Made by a program: the position numbers and the translations under genes. From Chitinophagaceae bacterium (GTDB lineage Bacteria > Bacteroidota > Bacteroidia > Chitinophagales > Chitinophagaceae), in contig CANKNL010000100.1 in assembly GCA_947483345.1 (NCBI GenBank), positions 1 to 9,519 on the forward strand: a stretch of 9,519 nucleotides of DNA, written 5' to 3'. A model generated the notes under the pieces. That model was not told where the DNA came from. It was given only the letters and a program-made list of their open reading frames with translations, and made no database searches. Positions 5,529 through 9,519 of the stretch are shown here, piece by piece (the stretch's first letter is position 1; each line of letters begins with the position of its first letter).

Positions 5529-6353
5529 ATGAGTGTTACAATAACAGCAGCAGATATAAATAAATTACGTCAAACAACAGGAGCCGGCATGCTAGATTGC
5601 CGCAAAGCATTAACTGAAAGTAATGGTGATTTTGAGGCAGCCATTGATTGGTTGCGTAAACAAGGCCAAAAAGTGGCCGCCAAACGCAGCGATCGTGAAG
5701 CCAAAGAAGGTGTAATAATTGCACAAACTACTGCCGACAATAAAAGCGGTATCGTGCTATGTATAAGTTGCGAAACAGATTTTGTTAGTAAGAATGCCGA
5801 TTTTGTGGCATTTGCCCAATCTATTGCAGATGCCGCCATTGCCAACAATGTGAAAACTGCGGAAGAGCTAAACGGCATTGCTGTTAACGGTTCTACTGTT
5901 GCTGAGTTAATTAATGATAAACTGGCATCTATTGGCGAAAAGATTGCCATTTCTAAATTTGAAAGAGTTGACGCGGCTTTTGTGGCTTCATACATTCATG
6001 GTGCAAACCGTATGGGTGTGTTGGTTTCAATGACCAAAGAAGCGGCTGGGGCGGGTAAAGATGTAGCTATGCAGATCGCAGCGATGAATCCATTGGCTGT
6101 AGATGAAACGTCTATCTCTCAGGAAACAAAAGACAGGGAGAAAGCCATTGCTATAGAAATGATCAAGGCAGAAGGAAAGCCGGCAGAGATGGCCGAAAAA
6201 ATAGCGGATGGTAAAATGAATAAATTTTTTAAAGACAATACGTTAATGGCACAGGCTTTTGTAAAAGATAACAGCAAATCTGTTGCCGATTATTTAAAGA
6301 GTATTGATGCTGATTTAAAAGTTACTGATTTTAAAAGAGTGGCATTAGGATAA
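5529..6353 (+). CDS. tsf: Translation elongation factor Ts
   Basis: 274 residues, close to the 283 of E. coli. It is the cytosolic guanine-nucleotide exchange factor that releases GDP from EF-Tu. An N-terminal UBA-like three-helix module (about 4-45) carries LRQTTGAGMLDCRKAL and GDFEAAIDWLRKQG. The catalytic TDFVSKN motif is at 83-89 in the context CETDFVSKNADF, followed by two core subdomains. The second has SYIHGANRMGVLVSM and the VAMQIAAMNP helix; the C-terminal part includes FFKDNTLMAQAFVKD. The start is ATG 5529, just after the AATTTTT array. It is the last gene of the operon and is closed by a strong terminator. Confidence 0.98.
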   Translation: MSVTITAADINKLRQTTGAGMLDCRKALTESNGDFEAAIDWLRKQGQKVAAKRSDREAKEGVIIAQTTADNKSGIVLCISCETDFVSKNADFVAFAQSIADAAIANNVKTAEELNGIAVNGSTVAELINDKLASIGEKIAISKFERVDAAFVASYIHGANRMGVLVSMTKEAAGAGKDVAMQIAAMNPLAVDETSISQETKDREKAIAIEMIKAEGKPAEMAEKIADGKMNKFFKDNTLMAQAFVKDNSKSVADYLKSIDADLKVTDFKRVALG

Positions 6354-6373
6354 ATCATTGTACTAAAAAAATT

Positions 6374-6406
6374 AAAAGAGCGAAACAACCTGTTTCGCTC
6401 TTTTTT
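6374..6406. terminator. Bidirectional terminator between tsf and the convergent gene
   Basis: A 14-bp perfect stem AAAAGAGCGAAACA (6374-6387) / TGTTTCGCTCTTTT (6391-6404) with an ACC loop. On the plus strand the T-run is 6401-6406; on the minus strand the hairpin is followed by TTTTAATTTTTTT. It ends both the ribosomal operon and the minus-strand gene at 6429. Confidence 0.92.
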
Positions 6407-6428
6407 ATAGTGATCATGTTTGATAACC

Positions 6429-7013
6429 TTATTTGTCTCCTTCCATCGGGTAAATATTATCAGCCATTTTCCATTTTCCATTTTCTTTTACAAATGGAAC
6501 AAAATTCCAGTTACGGTCTTTTTCAACAGCGCCTTCCCATAGCACAGTGCCAATTTTTAATACTGCAGTATGGTCGGTAATGGTTACAGTGTATTTATTT
6601 TTTGGAGAGGTATACCATTTGTAAGTGTATTGAATAGACTCTTGTCCACCGGCCCACCGGTCATAATCAAAACCTGCAGGTAATTCTTCTTTCGGATCGT
6701 CTTTAAAGCAACTGTCGGCAAATTTAAAATGTACTCTTTCTGCTTTAATATAGGCTTCACCAACAAAGGGAACATGCTTTCTTAAATAAGAAAAATATTT
6801 TTCTGCTTCTTTCCATTGCAATGTATAAGGCGGATTATTTTCTTTTCCGGTGCCTTTATAAAGCTGAAATGAATTGAATGTCGCCTCATTTTTTTTATAA
6901 AATTCTAAAAAATCAAAAAAGGTTTTCTTGATTTTTAACTGTTCGGAACTAAGCTGTGCTTTGCCCGAAACAGAAAACAATAAAAATAAAAACCAGATCA
7001 TACTTTTTTTCAT
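6429..7013 (-). CDS. Small exported protein, possibly NTF2/DUF3828-like
   Basis: 194 residues from ATG 7013; an in-frame TTG two codons upstream is a less likely start. The signal peptide is MKKSMIWFLFLLFSVSGKAQ (1-20), with probable cleavage after KAQ. The mature part starts with a helix containing FFDFLEFYKKN (32-42), followed by a Trp/Tyr-rich alpha+beta region. It ends with strands including KYTVTITDHTAVLKIGTVLW and FVPFVKENGKWKMADNIYP (171-189). The helix-then-strands layout and the closing VKENGKWKMADNI resemble DUF3828 and other NTF2-like periplasmic proteins, where the last strand reads LvkenGkWkIddI. That assignment is tentative, and no enzymatic function is claimed. No lipobox Cys follows the signal. 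It lies 50 bp downstream of the gene at 7064, so co-transcription is possible. Confidence 0.75.
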   Translation of the reverse strand: MKKSMIWFLFLLFSVSGKAQLSSEQLKIKKTFFDFLEFYKKNEATFNSFQLYKGTGKENNPPYTLQWKEAEKYFSYLRKHVPFVGEAYIKAERVHFKFADSCFKDDPKEELPAGFDYDRWAGGQESIQYTYKWYTSPKNKYTVTITDHTAVLKIGTVLWEGAVEKDRNWNFVPFVKENGKWKMADNIYPMEGDK

Positions 7014-7063
7014 ACACAATAGTGCGCTTCGTTTCCGGTAACGCTTTAGTTTATAGTTACAAA
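7014..7063. other. Short gap between two minus-strand genes with imperfect palindrome
   Basis: The 50-bp gap has no terminator. CGTTTCCGGTAACG at 7030-7043 is a palindrome apart from one T-T pair, 17-30 bp upstream of the exported-protein start. No convincing promoter is visible, so read-through from 7618 is plausible. Confidence 0.3.
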
Positions 7064-7618
7064 TTATCTGGCATAAACGCCATTTGGAGAAACCACAGAT
7101 GCGGGTCCGCCGGTAATGCCTACCGGAGGAACAATAATATTGATCACCTCTCCATTTATTTTTATTGAAACCTGCCTGGCATGAATCTCAATACCTTGCT
7201 GATGAAAGGGTGGCATGGCGGCCGGTTCCCGGTTGATCAGGTACGGTGCAGTAAAATCACTCATCTCTACTTCAAAGGTATAGTTGCCTACCACGCATTT
7301 GCTGATGGCTTTATCAGCCGTTATTTCTATATCAATTGTTGCGTTTAAAACCGGCGCCTGTTCAAAAGGGGTATCAGCAAAAATGTTAGGACCGAAATAT
7401 TTTCCCACAGTGTCGTTGGTACTTACAAAACCCATTACTGCAGGCATGGCTGCAGGATCTGGCTGCCAAAGAATCATACCACTTGCAGCATTACCTACAG
7501 GTGTATTTACCATCCGGCCTAAATGTACTATCAGGTTGGGCATTTGTAAATCAGGTGAAGTAACGGCCACTAAATCAATACCGCCTTCCCAGCTCATCCA
7601 TTTAGAAACGTTTGTCAT
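7064..7618 (-). CDS. Hypothetical protein, not recognised
   Basis: 184 residues with no signal peptide and no membrane helix, so probably cytosolic or exported by a specialised route. I do not recognise the family. The N-terminus MTNVSKWMSWEGG leads into a region rich in Pro, Met and Ala (MPNLIVHLGRMVNTPVGN, WQPDPAAMPAVMGF). A stretch of likely beta strands follows (NATIDIEITADKAI, NYTFEVEMSDF, QGIEIHARQVSIKINGEVINI, 92-161), then the Gly/Pro end VPPVGITGGPASVVSPNGVYAR. It has only one Cys (108) and little charge, and looks like a small structural or binding protein. The start ATG 7618 follows an A-rich leader. It is divergent from the histidine kinase gene at 7814 and possibly co-transcribed with the gene at 6429. 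Confidence 0.7.
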   Translation of the reverse strand: MTNVSKWMSWEGGIDLVAVTSPDLQMPNLIVHLGRMVNTPVGNAASGMILWQPDPAAMPAVMGFVSTNDTVGKYFGPNIFADTPFEQAPVLNATIDIEITADKAISKCVVGNYTFEVEMSDFTAPYLINREPAAMPPFHQQGIEIHARQVSIKINGEVINIIVPPVGITGGPASVVSPNGVYAR

Positions 7619-7668
7619 AATTTATTTTTTTTGGTGAAAAATATTTAAAGTTATCATAAAAGTAGGGC

Positions 7669-7704
7669 ATGCAGGTCTTTCTTTATATACCCTGCATAGG
7701 GTAT
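7669..7704. promoter_or_regulatory. Overlapping inverted repeats in divergent intergenic region
   Basis: ATACCCT (7687-7693), GCAT, AGGGTAT (7698-7704) is a perfect 7-bp dyad followed by Ts on the plus strand. ATGCAGG (7669-7675) can instead pair with CCTGCAT (7691-7697), which overlaps the first dyad, so the two stems exclude each other. No plus-strand gene lies immediately upstream, so a terminator role is unlikely. An operator, or a switchable leader for the minus-strand gene, is possible. Confidence 0.4.
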
Positions 7705-7756
7705 TTTTAACCAGTAATTCCACAAATTATCTGTTTGAACCAATAACCATACGATA

Positions 7757-7787
7757 CATGAAACCAAACCATTTCGCCATAACTTAG
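7757..7787 (+). promoter_or_regulatory. Possible promoter of the histidine kinase gene
   Basis: TAACTTAG (7780-7787) matches the -7 consensus TAnnTTTG with one mismatch, 26 bp before the ATG. The -33 position holds CATG (7757-7760) at 19-bp spacing, a poor match. It is offered as the best candidate only; the leader would be about 20 nt. Confidence 0.3.
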
Positions 7788-7813
7788 CAGTCTAAAAATA
7801 AAATACTCTAAAC

Positions 7814-9514
7814 ATGTATAAAGGTGGTTATTTATTTTTTTTATTACTAATCAGTTCAATTTTATTTGCACAAACGCCTGACCTGAATACACATTTAGCA
7901 ACTATTGAAAAAAGTAATGCCCATCAGGCAGCTGTTATTGAGCTTAAAAAAATACTTCAATCAGCAAATCTGACTGTAACAGAAAAAATTGCAGTACAAA
8001 CGGTATTGGTTCACAAGTATCAGCAACTGAAGCAATGGGATATCTGTTTGAATTATTGTCAGGCTCAGGTTGCTTTAGCACATCAGCAAAATAATTCATT
8101 GGCTGAAGCCACTTTTTATAAACTGATAGGCGGCACATATTATTACATTCCTCAAAAAGAAAATGCCATTGCCTATTGGAAAAAATGCATTGAAATAGCG
8201 GAGTCAAATAAGTACAACGTTTTATTAGCACAGTGTTATCATAATGTGGGCGTCATTTCTTTTGAAGGGGCTGATTATCAATTAGCCGAAAAGTATTTTA
8301 TTAAAGCCATTGAATTAAGTAAACAAAATAACGATACCGCTTCAACTACTTTTAGTCTTCATTACAGGCTGCTGGCAACGACGTACGATGCAGAAAATAT
8401 GCTGGACAAAGCGGAGAAAATATTTAAGGAAATAATTGCCAAAAGCAGGGCTGCAAAAGATTCAGCAAATTTGGTAGAAAGTTTATTGTTTTACACTAAT
8501 GTGCTTAAAAAGAAGAACGAATTTGAAAAAGCGATTTTATTTAGTCAGGAGGCATTGGCAATTGCCCGAAAAATAAATTTAATAGATGGCGTCATTACGG
8601 CTTTAAATACCCATGCAGGAAATTTGGCAGGTGCTCAAAATTATAAAGATGCTTATAAATATAAAAGCGAAGAAGATAATTTAGTAAGAACAAGATTTAG
8701 CGGCGATTTAAATAAAAAAATAAGTGACGCCGAAGCCGCTTTTAAAACAACTGAACTGCAGCATGAAAATGAAATAGCTACTATCCAATCAAAAAAAGAA
8801 AAGCAGGTTTATCTTATCGGATTTGCCGGTTTACTTATTCTGGCCAGCTTTGCAGTTTTTTATTTTTATCAAAAGAGAAGTGTTAAACAAAAAATACAAA
8901 TGCAATTACAGGTGCAGGAAGAAAAAGAAAGGCTGAGCAGGGACTTGCATGATAACCTGGGTTCGCAAATGGCATTACTGAGCAATAACGTTGAAAGTTT
9001 ATATACCAATTACCGAAAGCAAATGGGAATAGATGAACAAATAGACCGGGTAAAAGCCACGTCTAAACAGCTTTTGCAAACACTGCGTGAAACCATTTGG
9101 ATATTAAATAAGGAACAGGTTTCGGCAACAGAGTTTTTTGATAAATTGGTGGAGTACACGCACCGATATCTGCAATCATATAACCAGGTTAAGTTAATCA
9201 CATTCGAAAATTTTACCGGGAATAAAATGTTGAATTCAAATGACGCTTTGCAGCTGTTTCGTATTTGCCAGGAGGCCATAACCAATTCCTGTAAATATGC
9301 AGAGTCTGAAATAATTGAACTACATGGACAAACACAGCCAGATAATTTTGACATTATTATAAAAGATTTTGGAAAAGGATTTGATGCTGAAATCATTAAT
9401 ACAGAAGATCACTATGGGTTAAAAAATATGAAACTGCGGGCCAATTCTATTCAGGCGAAACTGGTGATAGAGGCAATTACCGGCATAGGGGTTACGGTAA
9501 CAATAAAAATTTAA
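7814..9514 (+). CDS. TPR-containing membrane sensor histidine kinase (HisKA_3/NarL type)
   Basis: 566 residues, complete. A signal peptide (about 1-20, LFAQ) is followed by some five TPR-like helical pairs (about 97-130, 138-170, 180-212, 222-253, 260-288), presumably periplasmic. A membrane helix (332-352, LIGFAGLLILASFAVFYFY) and a short coiled coil (356-375) lead to the cytosolic HisKA_3 dimerisation domain. Its phosphoacceptor is His379 in ERLSRDLHDNLGSQ. The HATPase_c domain (about 475-566) has the N-box QEAITNSCKYA (Glu487, Asn491), the G1 box DFGKGFD (518-524) and the G2 box YGLKNMKLRA (534-543). In relatives it phosphorylates a LuxR/NarL-type response regulator; none lies in the window, and the gene ends 5 bp before the edge. 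The G1 Asn is Phe519, and the phosphatase-position Gln of DxxxQ kinases is Ser384. Confidence 0.93.
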   Translation: MYKGGYLFFLLLISSILFAQTPDLNTHLATIEKSNAHQAAVIELKKILQSANLTVTEKIAVQTVLVHKYQQLKQWDICLNYCQAQVALAHQQNNSLAEATFYKLIGGTYYYIPQKENAIAYWKKCIEIAESNKYNVLLAQCYHNVGVISFEGADYQLAEKYFIKAIELSKQNNDTASTTFSLHYRLLATTYDAENMLDKAEKIFKEIIAKSRAAKDSANLVESLLFYTNVLKKKNEFEKAILFSQEALAIARKINLIDGVITALNTHAGNLAGAQNYKDAYKYKSEEDNLVRTRFSGDLNKKISDAEAAFKTTELQHENEIATIQSKKEKQVYLIGFAGLLILASFAVFYFYQKRSVKQKIQMQLQVQEEKERLSRDLHDNLGSQMALLSNNVESLYTNYRKQMGIDEQIDRVKATSKQLLQTLRETIWILNKEQVSATEFFDKLVEYTHRYLQSYNQVKLITFENFTGNKMLNSNDALQLFRICQEAITNSCKYAESEIIELHGQTQPDNFDIIIKDFGKGFDAEIINTEDHYGLKNMKLRANSIQAKLVIEAITGIGVTVTIKI

Positions 9515-9519
9515 AATAT

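Noticed and set aside
5570..5995. Minus-strand frame of about 141 codons inside tsf
   Set aside because: It is a codon-complement shadow of the clearly conserved EF-Ts gene.
7284..7637. Plus-strand frame of about 117 codons antisense to the unknown gene
   Set aside because: The minus-strand frame is longer, starts after a typical A-rich leader and has a more coherent composition; the plus frame runs into the intergenic T-run.
7632..7640. GGTGAAAAA before the 7618 gene as a third copy of the shared TTTCACC box
   Set aside because: Only the short core matches on the minus strand, with neither the rest of the 16-bp box nor the ACGATTG block at 18 bp.
7687..7708. ATACCCT/AGGGTAT followed by Ts as a plus-strand terminator
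   Set aside because: No plus-strand gene ends upstream within reach; the neighbouring gene is on the minus strand and starts there. An operator or leader role fits better.
9010..9396. Minus-strand frame of about 128 codons inside the kinase gene
   Set aside because: It lies opposite conserved HisKA_3/HATPase motifs, so it is a shadow.

Overview
The window comes from a Bacteroidota chromosome, most likely Chitinophagaceae or a close relative; the family level is an inference. Four things point there: a protein with a type IX secretion C-terminal sorting domain, signal peptides of the MKK...AQ/SQ type, A/T-rich starts without Shine-Dalgarno sequences, and promoter-like TTTG-N19-21-TAnnTTTG pairs. 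The order rplM-rpsI-rpsB-tsf is also usual in this phylum. No mobile element, CRISPR array, tRNA or rRNA is visible.

Left part (1-3265): a secreted, probably beta-rich envelope protein (143-1021, +) converges on a six-helix membrane protein (1085-1756, -) across a long hairpin. The membrane protein is divergent from a LamG/T9SS surface protein (1954-3213, +) that ends in a strong terminator. The two plus-strand genes for exported proteins share a promoter architecture: ACCGTGTTTTCACCCC, exactly 18 bp, then ACGATTG, then a -7-like element. This looks like a small regulon and is the best candidate for something undescribed here.

Middle (3359-6406): a ribosomal/translation operon, rplM (L13), rpsI (S9), rpsB (S2, with a charged and Gly/Arg-rich tail) and tsf (EF-Ts). 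It has a recognisable promoter, a leader hairpin and a bidirectional terminator at its end. All three internal spacers carry heptamer-periodic A/T-rich repeats that run directly into the next start codon, with a different unit in each spacer. The rpsB-tsf spacer is long (210 bp) and holds several inverted repeats.

Right part (6429-9519): two minus-strand genes, one for a small exported protein (possibly NTF2/DUF3828-like) and one for an unrecognised 184-residue protein. They are divergent from a complete membrane sensor histidine kinase with periplasmic TPR repeats (7814-9514, +). Its response regulator would be expected just beyond the window, but it is not visible here.
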